A stretch of DNA of 64,000 nt from JAAXXJ01 sp964412455 (GTDB taxonomy: Bacteria > Nitrospirota > UBA9217): NCBI GenBank assembly GCA_964412455.1, contig CAYPOT010000001.1, positions 62,001 through 126,000 of the forward strand. The letters are read 5' to 3'. Below the pieces are notes generated by a model that made no database searches, had not been told where the DNA came from, and was given only the letters and a program-made list of their open reading frames with translations. Each line of letters starts with the position of its first letter. Positions within the stretch are counted from its first letter, which is position 1. Below are positions 50,409 to 58,679 of this stretch, in pieces. A program made the translations under genes and the position numbers.

Positions 50409-51644
50409 CTACTCGTATCGCAGCACTTCTACCGGGTCCTGCCGTGCGGCCTGCCAGGCAGGGTAGATCGTCGCGAGGAAGCTTATACCGAGGGCCGTGA
50501 GCGAGATGAACAGGATATCATACCCGGTAATGGAAAGCGGCAGATGACTCACCTGGTACACATCCTTGGGCAAGGTGATGAGCCCGCTCTGCGCGATGAC
50601 GACAACTGCGCTGTAGCCGATGACAGAGCCCAGGACCGTTCCCACAAAGCCGATGATCAGCCCGCTGAACATGAAGATCTTCATGACGCTCCGCTCCGGC
50701 GACCCCATCGATTTCAGGATCGCGATCTCGCGGCTCTTTTCCATGACGATCATGGTGAGGGTTCCAATGATGTTGAAGGACGCGACAATGATGATGACCA
50801 CGAGGATAAGGGACATGCCGATCTTCTCCAGCTTGAGGGCCGAGAAGAAGTTCTTGTTCATCTCGATCCAGTTCCGCGTATAGTAGGGAAAGCCGATGGA
50901 CGACTGGATCGAATCGGCTATGGCGGCGGCGCGGTAGATATCGTCCACCTTGACCTGGAGTCCGCTTATCCGGCCCGGCATGTCGAAGAACCTTTGCGCT
51001 TCAGGTATGGAGATGTATACAAAGGTCGTGTTGTAATCGTACATCCCGGCATCGAAGATCCCGACAAGGACGAACTTGCGCATCTTCGGCACCATGCCCA
51101 TGGCGCTCTCCTCGCCGATGGGATTTACCATCATGATCGTGTCGCCGATGGTCGCGTCGAATTTCCGGGCGAGGTCCTCGCCGATCACGATCCCCGGCTG
51201 GTCCTTGACCGGTCGCTCCAGGTCAAGAAGCGACCCTTTGCGGATGTTCTTTTCCAGGTCGGTAACGGAACCTTCGGTGCGCGGGTCGATACCGCGTACG
51301 ACCACACCCTGTACGCGCTCATGGGCGGAAAGCATGACCTGGCTGATGATGAACGGCGTGGTCGCTTTCACATGCGGCACGCGGTTTACCTTGTCAATGA
51401 GGGCCTTCTGATCAGAGACCCCTTTGCCGGCGTATTCCATGACCACCACATGGGAGATCGCGGAAAGGATCTTGTCCCGGAAATAACCCTGAAAGCCGGT
51501 CATCACCGACAGGGTGATGATGGACGTGGCTACGCCGATCACCACCCCCGCGATGGAGATGAATGTGTTCAGGGAAACCGTCCGGTTCCGCTTCTTGCTT
51601 TTGAGGTACCGGAGGCTGATGAAGAGTTCGAAAGGTAGTTTCAT
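50409..51644 (-). CDS. lolC: Lipoprotein-releasing system permease LolC/LolE
   Basis: 411 residues. One helix near the N-terminus (NTFISIAGVVIGVATSIITL), a large periplasmic MacB-like domain (about 50-260), then three helices with the FtsX-type core (IGTLTMIVMEKSREIAILKSMG). This four-helix permease with LolD releases lipoproteins from the inner membrane to LolA. Only one permease gene is seen, so a LolC/E homodimer (LolF type) is possible. The ATPase gene is separated by a repeat and a small membrane protein. Confidence 0.9.
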   Translation of the reverse strand: MKLPFELFISLRYLKSKKRNRTVSLNTFISIAGVVIGVATSIITLSVMTGFQGYFRDKILSAISHVVVMEYAGKGVSDQKALIDKVNRVPHVKATTPFIISQVMLSAHERVQGVVVRGIDPRTEGSVTDLEKNIRKGSLLDLERPVKDQPGIVIGEDLARKFDATIGDTIMMVNPIGEESAMGMVPKMRKFVLVGIFDAGMYDYNTTFVYISIPEAQRFFDMPGRISGLQVKVDDIYRAAAIADSIQSSIGFPYYTRNWIEMNKNFFSALKLEKIGMSLILVVIIIVASFNIIGTLTMIVMEKSREIAILKSMGSPERSVMKIFMFSGLIIGFVGTVLGSVIGYSAVVVIAQSGLITLPKDVYQVSHLPLSITGYDILFISLTALGISFLATIYPAWQAARQDPVEVLRYE

Positions 51645-51722
51645 ATTCTCTGCATGCTGGTCGAGGGCACCCCCCCGTATGAATTATCAGAGGGCACATA
51701 TTGACAAACCTGAATGAAAGAA

Positions 51723-51750
51723 ATCCGCAATCCGCAATCCGCAATTCGCA
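51723..51750. repeat. Tandem heptamer repeat (ATCCGCA)n
   Basis: Three perfect copies of ATCCGCA and one variant ATTCGCA lie head-to-tail just downstream of lysS, in the 108-bp gap before lolC. It is a short microsatellite. Function unknown; it could be slippage-prone. Confidence 0.8.
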
Positions 51751-51752
51751 AT

Positions 51753-53231
51753 CTAATTCTCCTTCTTCATCTGCGGGAACAGGATCACGTCACGGATGGA
51801 CGCCGAGCCGGTGAGGAGCATGACAAGACGATCGATGCCGATCCCCTCTCCCGCGGCGGGCGGCATGCCGTATTCAAGGGCGCGTATAAAGTCATCATCC
51901 ATCTGGTGCGCCTCGTCGTCTCCGGCTTCTCGTTCCGTGACCTGCTTCAAGAACCGTTCCTTTTGATCAACAGGATCGTTCAGTTCGGAGAAGGCGTTCG
52001 CCATTTCCCGCCCTACCACGAACAGTTCGAACCGCTCGACGAAGTTCGGGTCGTGTTCCGTTTTCTTGGAGAGCGGCGAAATGTCCGTGGGGTAATCGGT
52101 GATAAAGGTCGGCTGGATAAGGTTGGGCTCCACCAGAACCTCGAATATCTCATTCAACACCTTCCCCTGCGGCTCTCCGCCCTTGAGCCTGGCGCCGAGC
52201 TTGAGCGCATATTCCCGGGTCTTGTCCGTATTCGTGATCACCTCGACCGGGACACCGGCCTCTTTCAGTGAATCCAGGTAGGTCAAACGCTTCCATGGCG
52301 GCGAAAGCTCAATGGTGTGGCCGCCGTATTCCACCGTCGTGGTGCCCAGGACCTCCTGTGCGACCGTGCTGATCATCTGTTCGGTCATGGCGATCAAGTC
52401 CCGGTAGTCGGCGTAGGCCATGTAGAACTCGAGCATGGTGAACTCGGGATTATGGCGGGTGGATATTCCCTCATTTCGGAAATTGCGGTTGATCTCATAG
52501 ACCCGTTCAAATCCCCCCACCAGGAGACGCTTCAGGTAAAGCTCAGGCGCTATGCGCAGGTACAGGTCCATGTCCAGAGCATTGTGGTGCGTCTTGAACG
52601 GACGCGCCGTGGCGCCGCCGGGTACGGTCTGCATCATGGGGGTCTCGACCTCGAGAAAGTTCCGTGCATTGAGAAAGGTGCGCAGCGCCTGGATGATCCG
52701 GGTCCTGGTAATAAAGACCTTCTTCACGTCGGGATTGACGATGAGATCAACGTAGCGCTGACGGTAACGGATCTCCACGTCCGTAAGACCGTGCCATTTC
52801 TCGGGGAGTGGACGGAGGGATTTCGCGAGGAGGCTGAACGATTCCACATCCAGGGTGAGTTCATCGGTCCTGGTCCGGAACAGGAACCCTTTTACGCCGA
52901 TGAAATCGCCGATATCAAGCTTTTTGAAGAGATTGAAGTTCTCCTCGCCAAGCGTGTTCTTCTGAAAGTAGAGCTGGAACCTTCCCGTACTGTCCTGAAT
53001 ATGGACGAAACATGCCTTTCCGAAGCTCCTGAGCGCGACGATCCTGCCCGCCAGGGACAGGGTGACCCGCTCCTTCTCAAGTTCTTCCTTGGTCTTCGTG
53101 CCCTGCGCAGTGAGAACATCCTGTGCCGACCCGGTAACTTCGTATCTGCCCGCGTAGGGTCGCGTCCCCATCGCACTGATCTCAGCGAGTTTCTTGAAGC
53201 GCTGCTGGATCAGATCGTTGTAATCATCCAT
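51753..53231 (-). CDS. lysS: Lysyl-tRNA synthetase (class II)
   Basis: 492 residues from the ATG at 53231; eight further codons upstream are not conserved. The N-terminal OB-fold (about 50-170) has LAGRIVALRSFGKACFVHIQ. The class II core shows motif 1 (FLEVETPMMQ), motif 2 (FRNEGISTRHNPEFTMLEFY) and motif 3 (GIGIDRLVMLLTG). It charges tRNA-Lys. It lies upstream of lolC and downstream of purC in the same direction, with no obvious functional relation. Confidence 0.96.
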   Translation of the reverse strand: MDDYNDLIQQRFKKLAEISAMGTRPYAGRYEVTGSAQDVLTAQGTKTKEELEKERVTLSLAGRIVALRSFGKACFVHIQDSTGRFQLYFQKNTLGEENFNLFKKLDIGDFIGVKGFLFRTRTDELTLDVESFSLLAKSLRPLPEKWHGLTDVEIRYRQRYVDLIVNPDVKKVFITRTRIIQALRTFLNARNFLEVETPMMQTVPGGATARPFKTHHNALDMDLYLRIAPELYLKRLLVGGFERVYEINRNFRNEGISTRHNPEFTMLEFYMAYADYRDLIAMTEQMISTVAQEVLGTTTVEYGGHTIELSPPWKRLTYLDSLKEAGVPVEVITNTDKTREYALKLGARLKGGEPQGKVLNEIFEVLVEPNLIQPTFITDYPTDISPLSKKTEHDPNFVERFELFVVGREMANAFSELNDPVDQKERFLKQVTEREAGDDEAHQMDDDFIRALEYGMPPAAGEGIGIDRLVMLLTGSASIRDVILFPQMKKEN

Positions 53232-53303
53232 GAAGGGTCCTTTCAAACTTTGCAATGAACGCTGATTATACCCGTATGCGATGCCCTGTCAAGGAGAAAG
53301 GCG

Positions 53304-54188
53304 TTACCCGGTGAGCAGAGCGAGCACTTCGAGATACTTTTTGCTCGTTTTGCTCACCACGTCTTCGGGCAGCGTCGGCGCCGGGGGCTTCTGGTCCCAC
53401 TTCAAGGAGAGAAGATAATCACGGACGAACTGCTTGTCGAAACTCTTCTGGGAGACACCGACAGTGTATCCCTCGCTCGGCCAGAATCGGGAAGAGTCCG
53501 GCGTGAGGACCTCATCGATAAGGATGACCTCATTGTCGAGAATGCCGAACTCGAGCTTGGTGTCGGCGATAATGATGCCTTTTGCCTCAGCGATCTCGCA
53601 CCCTCGCCGGTAGACAGCGAGGGTAACGTCCCTGATCTTTTCCGCCACGTCCTTCCCTACCAGGTCCGTGACGGTCTTGAAATCGATATTCACATCATGC
53701 TCGCCGACCTCCGCCTTGGTCGACGGTGTGAAGATCGGCTCAGGCAAACGCGATGCTTCGGTCAGACCGGAAGGAAGCTTGATCCCGGAAACGGCGCCGG
53801 TCGATCGGTATTCCTTGAGCCCCGATCCCGTAAGGTATCCCCGTACGATGCACTCGACCGGCAGTGACTTTGCCTTTCGCACAAGCATGCTCCTGCCCTC
53901 GAGAACATCCGCGTGCTGCCGGCAGTTCCCGGGAAAATCCCTGACATCGGTGGAGAGGAGATGGTTCCGGACGATATCGGAGGTCCGGGAGAACCAGTAT
54001 TTCGATACCTGGGTAAGGACCCTGCCCTTTTCGGGGATTGCGTTCGGGAGCACCACGTCGAATGCCGATATACGATCCGTCGCGATGATCAGGAGGCTTT
54101 CACCGAGGTCGTAGATGTCACGGACCTTTCCGCGCTTCGGTTGACCAAGGCCGCTAAGGCTGGTCTCAAGTATGATCGATGTTTTCAT
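53304..54188 (-). CDS. purC: SAICAR synthase (phosphoribosylaminoimidazole-succinocarboxamide synthase)
   Basis: About 294 residues from the ATG at 54188, with AGAGG five bases before. Motifs: RGKVRDIYDLGESLLIIATD, RISAFDVVLPNAIPEKG, VECIVRGYLTGSG and DTKLEFG. It makes SAICAR in purine synthesis from CAIR and aspartate with ATP. It follows the CNNM-type gene with about 20 bp overlap, so it is likely translated from the same message. No other purine genes are in the window. Confidence 0.95.
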   Translation of the reverse strand: MKTSIILETSLSGLGQPKRGKVRDIYDLGESLLIIATDRISAFDVVLPNAIPEKGRVLTQVSKYWFSRTSDIVRNHLLSTDVRDFPGNCRQHADVLEGRSMLVRKAKSLPVECIVRGYLTGSGLKEYRSTGAVSGIKLPSGLTEASRLPEPIFTPSTKAEVGEHDVNIDFKTVTDLVGKDVAEKIRDVTLAVYRRGCEIAEAKGIIIADTKLEFGILDNEVILIDEVLTPDSSRFWPSEGYTVGVSQKSFDKQFVRDYLLSLKWDQKPPAPTLPEDVVSKTSKKYLEVLALLTG

Positions 54189-55500
54189 CATCCCCTCTTT
54201 CCGGTTGTTCATCGGCGTATATTAGGATCCTGATGCGGGCAATACGGTTCTTTCTGAGTCTCAGCACGGTGAACATCAGGTTTTCGTGACGGACCTGGTC
54301 ACCCTCCGCGGGAAGACGGCCGAAGAGGCCGAGGACGAATCCGCCGACGGTCTCGAACTCATCTTCCGGAAGAGTAAGCCTTAATTTTTCGTTCAGCTTG
54401 CCGATGTCGGTCTTTCCCTCGACGATATAACGGTTTGCCGCGACCTCTTCGATCTCCCGCAGCTCTTTTTCCTGTTCGTCACGAATGTCACCGACGATCT
54501 CCTCAATGAGGTCTTCCAGGGTGACCAGGCCGTCTATACCGCCGTATTCGTCCCCGACCAGCGCCAAATGGATGCGACGCTCGCGCATCTCCTTCAGTAA
54601 TACACTGGCCTTCTTGGTTGGCGGTACTACGTAGGGTTTTCGGAGGATCGTGTCCAGAAGAACAGGCTCTTTCTTCATATACAATGCGAGAATGTCCTTC
54701 AGGTACACGATGCCCACGACATTATCGATCGTTCCCGCATATATCGGCAGACGGGAGAAACCCTTCTCGTTGATGGTTCGGAGAATGGCGTCAAGGTCGC
54801 TCTTTATTTCTATCCCCACGATATCGGTGCGGGGAACCATGACCTCACGCACCACCGTATCGGTGAACTTAAAAACGCTGTGAATGAGGTCTTCCTCCGA
54901 CGTTTCAAAGACACCGCTTTTGCGCCCTTCCCTGATCAGGTATTTTACTTCGTCCTCGGAGATCAGCACCGGTTCATGCTCCGCGGGAATATTGAAGAAA
55001 CGCAGGATGACGTTGTTCGATACCGTAAGGACCTTGAGGACGGGCCGGAACAAACGCGATAAGGAATCGATCATGGCGGCTGTAAAAAACGCTATTTGCT
55101 CGGAATAGCGGATAGCGATCGATTTAGGGACCAATTCACCGGCCACCAGCGTGATATACGTAATTATGCCGACGACCAGACCCAGGGCGATGGGCTCCGC
55201 GGCTCTGCTGATGATATCGATCGGCGCTTTCTGCAATAAAGGTGTGATGCGTTCGATGGCGATGACGCCGCCCAATGCGGAAGCAAAAGTGCCGACGAGG
55301 GTAACCCCGATCTGGACCGTTGCAAGGAATCGCTCGGGCTCCTCCTGGAGCTTCTGGACCCGCCGCGCGGCAGGGAAGCCGGTCTTTACCAGGTGACGGA
55401 CCCTGCTCTTTCTCAAAGAGATAAGCGCGATCTCCGATGCGGAAAAATACCCGTTGATCAGGATCAGAAAGAATATGGCGAAGAGATCGATATATAACAT
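54166..55500 (-). CDS. CNNM/CorC-type membrane protein (DUF21-CBS-CorC_HlyC)
   Basis: 444 residues: a DUF21 membrane domain (about 1-190; INGYFSASEIALISLRKSRV at the start), paired CBS domains (about 210-330; MVPRTDIVGIEI, FSRLPIYAGTIDNVVGIVYLKD, GIDGLVTLEDLIEEIVGDI), and a C-terminal CorC_HlyC domain (about 350-435). Families with this order include proteins labelled hemolysin C and magnesium/cobalt efflux proteins; the transported ion is uncertain. It lies downstream of the UbiD-family gene by 76 bp and overlaps purC. Confidence 0.9.
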   Translation of the reverse strand: MLYIDLFAIFFLILINGYFSASEIALISLRKSRVRHLVKTGFPAARRVQKLQEEPERFLATVQIGVTLVGTFASALGGVIAIERITPLLQKAPIDIISRAAEPIALGLVVGIITYITLVAGELVPKSIAIRYSEQIAFFTAAMIDSLSRLFRPVLKVLTVSNNVILRFFNIPAEHEPVLISEDEVKYLIREGRKSGVFETSEEDLIHSVFKFTDTVVREVMVPRTDIVGIEIKSDLDAILRTINEKGFSRLPIYAGTIDNVVGIVYLKDILALYMKKEPVLLDTILRKPYVVPPTKKASVLLKEMRERRIHLALVGDEYGGIDGLVTLEDLIEEIVGDIRDEQEKELREIEEVAANRYIVEGKTDIGKLNEKLRLTLPEDEFETVGGFVLGLFGRLPAEGDQVRHENLMFTVLRLRKNRIARIRILIYADEQPERGDDENIDHT

Positions 55501-55576
55501 AAGAACAAATGATCGTACATTGCCTGGGGGAAATAAAACAGGTGCTGCGTACGCTAGGAAATTTACAATTCGACCA

Positions 55577-57046
55577 TCAGAACCCGTATTCCTTCCACCG
55601 CTCGTCCACCCTCTTCTGGATCAAAGGGTCCATTTTCACCTCCCCTGGCCACGGTCGGGTGAAACCTTCGCCCACACCCTTTTTCGTCGCGTCGATCCCC
55701 ATCTTCCCTCCGAAACCGATCTGCGGGCACGAGTGGTCGAGGATGTCAAGAGGGCCGTCGGTGATGACCACGTCCCGCTGAGGATCGACATGGTTCATGA
55801 CCTTCCAGGTGACCTCGGAGTAGTCATGGATATTGACATCCTCGTCGCAGACGATGATGAATTTTGAGAGCATCAGCATACCGGTCCCCCAGATGGTGTG
55901 GATCACTTTTTTTCCGTGGCCCGCGTAGCGTTTTCTGATCTTGACGATGACGTTGTTGTGAAAGACCCCCTCGACAGGCATGTCCATATCCAGGATATCA
56001 GGAGCCACCATCTGGAGCAGCGGCAGGAATATGCGTTCCGTAGCTTTTCCGAGATAGGCGTCCTCCTGGGGAGGCCTTCCCACCAGGGTGGCCGGATAGA
56101 GGGCGTCCTTCCGGTGTGTGATGGCGGTAAGGTGAAATACCGGATACTGATCTGCTTCCGAATAATAACCGGTGTGGTCGCCGAACGGTCCTTCCAGCCG
56201 CTGCTCACCCGGGTCTATGAACCCTTCGAGGATGAATTCAGCCTCCGCCGGGACCCGGATATCGACGGTCTTGCACTGAACGACCTCCAGGGGCCGCTTC
56301 CGCAGAAAACCCGCGAACACATATTCGCCGATGGCCGGCGGCAGCGGCGCGGTGGACGCATAGATGATGGCCGGGTCTCCACCGATGGCGACAGCTACCT
56401 CCATCCGTTTTCCCACGGCCTCATAGTGCTGATAGTGGCGCGCGCCGTCCTTGTGCTTGTGCCAATGCATGCCCGTGGTCTGGTGGTCGTAGAGCTGCAT
56501 GCGGTACATGCCCACATTCGTGATCTTCGTGGACGGGTCCACGGTACAGACCATGGGAAGCGTGATGAACCTGCCGCCGTCCTCAGGCCAGCACTGGAGC
56601 ACGGGGATCGTGGCGAGGTCCATCCGGTCACCGGTCAGGACGACGTCCTGACAGGGGGCTTTTTTCACGGTCTTCGGAAAATAGTTGGAGAGTTCGGCAA
56701 GTTTCGGAAGCATCTGGAGCTTGTCCATGATGCCGGCGCCGGGTCCGGGGAAGAGGTTCGCGGGATCAACGATCTCCCTGATGCGCTGTCCGATATCATC
56801 AAGGTTCGTGACCTCAAGGGCAAGGCACATTCGCTGCATGCTTCCAAAGGCGTTCGTAAGGACGGGAAACCGGCTGTTCCGCACACGTTCGAACAGAAGG
56901 GCCTTGTTCGCGGCGCCTTTCTCCTTTGAGACCCGGTCGGTGATCTCGGCGATCTCAAGCACGGCGTCTACTTCCGCCTTGATCCTGACGAGTTCGCCGT
57001 GCTGTTCGAGCTTCGCAATAAAATCTCTAATGTTTTCGTATGGCAT
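55577..57046 (-). CDS. UbiD-family prenylated-FMN-dependent decarboxylase
   Basis: 489 residues, the normal length. The diagnostic UbiD segments are RLEGPFGDHTGYYS (with the catalytic Glu region) and the C-terminal IDATKKGVGEGFTRPWP. The N-terminus NIRDFIAKLEQHGELVRI is standard. UbiD enzymes decarboxylate aromatic or polyprenyl-benzoate acids using prFMN made by UbiX. A role in quinone (menaquinone or ubiquinone) synthesis is likely; the UbiX partner is not in the window. It stands between a repeat and the CNNM-type gene. Confidence 0.9.
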   Translation of the reverse strand: MPYENIRDFIAKLEQHGELVRIKAEVDAVLEIAEITDRVSKEKGAANKALLFERVRNSRFPVLTNAFGSMQRMCLALEVTNLDDIGQRIREIVDPANLFPGPGAGIMDKLQMLPKLAELSNYFPKTVKKAPCQDVVLTGDRMDLATIPVLQCWPEDGGRFITLPMVCTVDPSTKITNVGMYRMQLYDHQTTGMHWHKHKDGARHYQHYEAVGKRMEVAVAIGGDPAIIYASTAPLPPAIGEYVFAGFLRKRPLEVVQCKTVDIRVPAEAEFILEGFIDPGEQRLEGPFGDHTGYYSEADQYPVFHLTAITHRKDALYPATLVGRPPQEDAYLGKATERIFLPLLQMVAPDILDMDMPVEGVFHNNVIVKIRKRYAGHGKKVIHTIWGTGMLMLSKFIIVCDEDVNIHDYSEVTWKVMNHVDPQRDVVITDGPLDILDHSCPQIGFGGKMGIDATKKGVGEGFTRPWPGEVKMDPLIQKRVDERWKEYGF

Positions 57047-57134
57047 AGGACTTGGATTTTATAGGAATTACGGGTCATTTGCAATAATAAACTCTGCAGT
57101 TATAGCGACTGAGGAACTAAAGAGGAAAAAATTC

Positions 57135-57284
57135 TACTCAAAATGGCAAGATATTTTAGCCGCAAAGACACCAAGACGCTAAGAAGATCAATAAAATTAC
57201 CGGTTCATCAGGAAGAAAGCGCCACTTCAGGATTTCTTTGTGCCTTTGTGACTTCGTGGCAAAGTTGGTTCCGGCTTGTCAGGA
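57135..57284. repeat. Palindromic intergenic repeat, GCCACGAAG family (copy 3)
   Basis: 25-nt arms at 57159-57183 (starting GCCGCAAAGACACCAAG) and 57236-57260 (ending TGACTTCGTGGC) match at 18 of 25. The right side continues AAAGTTGGTTCCGGCTTGTC and ends at the pilR stop codon. The left flank ATTCTACTCAAAATGG matches copy 2. It occupies the pilR-ubiD gap. Confidence 0.8.
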
Positions 57285-58649
57285 TCAGAAGCTTTGTTCA
57301 TACTTCTGCAGGCGGTGCCGGAATGAACGAAACGAGAGGCCCAGGAGCCTTGCGGCCTCGGTCTTAACTCCGCCTGATTTTTCCAGGGCCTTGTACAACA
57401 AGGTCTTTTCCGCATTCTGGAGAAGCTGCTCAAGGTTAATTCCTGATTCCGGGATATCCAGAGGAATCAGTTCCGGGCACGGCGGGGACACGGAGATGCT
57501 GTCTGGCATATGCTCGATGCTGATCGTGTCGCCCGAGGCGAGGATGTTCAGTCGTTCAATGGCATTCTCGAGCTCTCGCACATTACCCGGCCAGCGGTGG
57601 TTTAACAGCCTGCTCATTGCCTCAGGCGATACTTTTTTGGGTTCTCTGCCTGAGGAAATATTTTTCAGGAAGTAATTGATCAGAAGAGGGATATCGTCCC
57701 TTCGTTCCCGAAGAGGCGGTAAATGGATGGGAATGACATTGAGCCGGTAATAGAGATCCTCCCGGAACGATCCCCTGGAGACCTCCTGCTGGAGGTCACT
57801 GTTGCTTGCCGCAAGCACCCGTACATCAACCTTGATATCCGCAGTTCCCCCGACGCGCTTGAACTCACGCTCCTGAAGGACCCGCAGAAGCTTGATCTGG
57901 AGCGCGGAAGTCGTGGCGCTGATCTCGTCGAGAAAGATCGTTCCGCCGTTCGCGGCCTCGAACAAACCCTGTTTGTTCGAAACCGCCCCGGTGAATGCGC
58001 CTTTCATGTAACCAAAAAGCTCGCTTTCCAACAGCGTTTCGGGAAGAGCGCCGCAGTTGACCGTGACGAATGGATGGCTCTTTCGAGCGCTGTGCGTATG
58101 GAGCGCCCGCGCGACCAGTTCTTTGCCGGTCCCGCTTTCTCCGGTGATGAGTACGGTGCTCTTGGTATCGGCGACCTGACGGATGAGCGAGAAGATACGC
58201 TGCATGGGTTCGCTCTTGCCGATAAAGTACTCGAACCCCGCTTTCGACTCGATCTCCCGTTTGAGGAGGATGTTCTCTTTTCGCAGATGACGTTTTTCAA
58301 GGGCATTATGAATTACCAGCTTTATCTCATCATTATTGAAAGGCTTCCCGATATAATCATAGGCGCCAAGAATTCTCGCCCGCTCCGCGCCCTCGGTCGT
58401 GCCGAACGCCGTGATGATGATCACGATCGTGTCAGGTGAGACTTCCTTTACCGACTTGAGAAGCGCCATACCATCAAATTGCGGCATTTTCAGATCAGTG
58501 ATCACCAGATCAAAGATCTCGCGTTGAATGGCCATGAGGGCGGCCGCGCCGTTCTCGGCGGTAACGACCTCATACCCTTCCTTGCGGAGCAAGATAGAGA
58601 GAAGTTCCCGCATGCTCTGTTCGTCATCAACGATAAGAATTTTGTTCAT
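57285..58649 (-). CDS. pilR: Sigma-54-dependent response regulator, PilR-like
   Basis: 454 residues from the ATG at 58649 (MNKILIVDDEQS). Receiver domain 1-120 with phosphoacceptor Asp52; sigma-54 AAA+ domain about 137-370 with Walker A GESGTGKE at 170-177 and GAFTGA at 217-222; C-terminal Fis-type helix-turn-helix (EAARLLGLSFRSFRHRLQKY). It activates sigma-54 promoters when phosphorylated by the adjacent kinase. Location beside pilS-pilC-pilT-pilB suggests it controls pilin genes, although pilA is not in the window. Confidence 0.87.
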   Translation of the reverse strand: MNKILIVDDEQSMRELLSILLRKEGYEVVTAENGAAALMAIQREIFDLVITDLKMPQFDGMALLKSVKEVSPDTIVIIITAFGTTEGAERARILGAYDYIGKPFNNDEIKLVIHNALEKRHLRKENILLKREIESKAGFEYFIGKSEPMQRIFSLIRQVADTKSTVLITGESGTGKELVARALHTHSARKSHPFVTVNCGALPETLLESELFGYMKGAFTGAVSNKQGLFEAANGGTIFLDEISATTSALQIKLLRVLQEREFKRVGGTADIKVDVRVLAASNSDLQQEVSRGSFREDLYYRLNVIPIHLPPLRERRDDIPLLINYFLKNISSGREPKKVSPEAMSRLLNHRWPGNVRELENAIERLNILASGDTISIEHMPDSISVSPPCPELIPLDIPESGINLEQLLQNAEKTLLYKALEKSGGVKTEAARLLGLSFRSFRHRLQKYEQSF

Positions 58650-58679
58650 AAGTTGGCCTATCACGAAGAAACCATCGTA

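Noticed and set aside
54166..55500. Calling the CNNM-type protein a hemolysin or toxin
   Set aside because: The DUF21-CBS-CorC_HlyC order indicates a membrane ion-transport-related protein; there is no toxin evidence.
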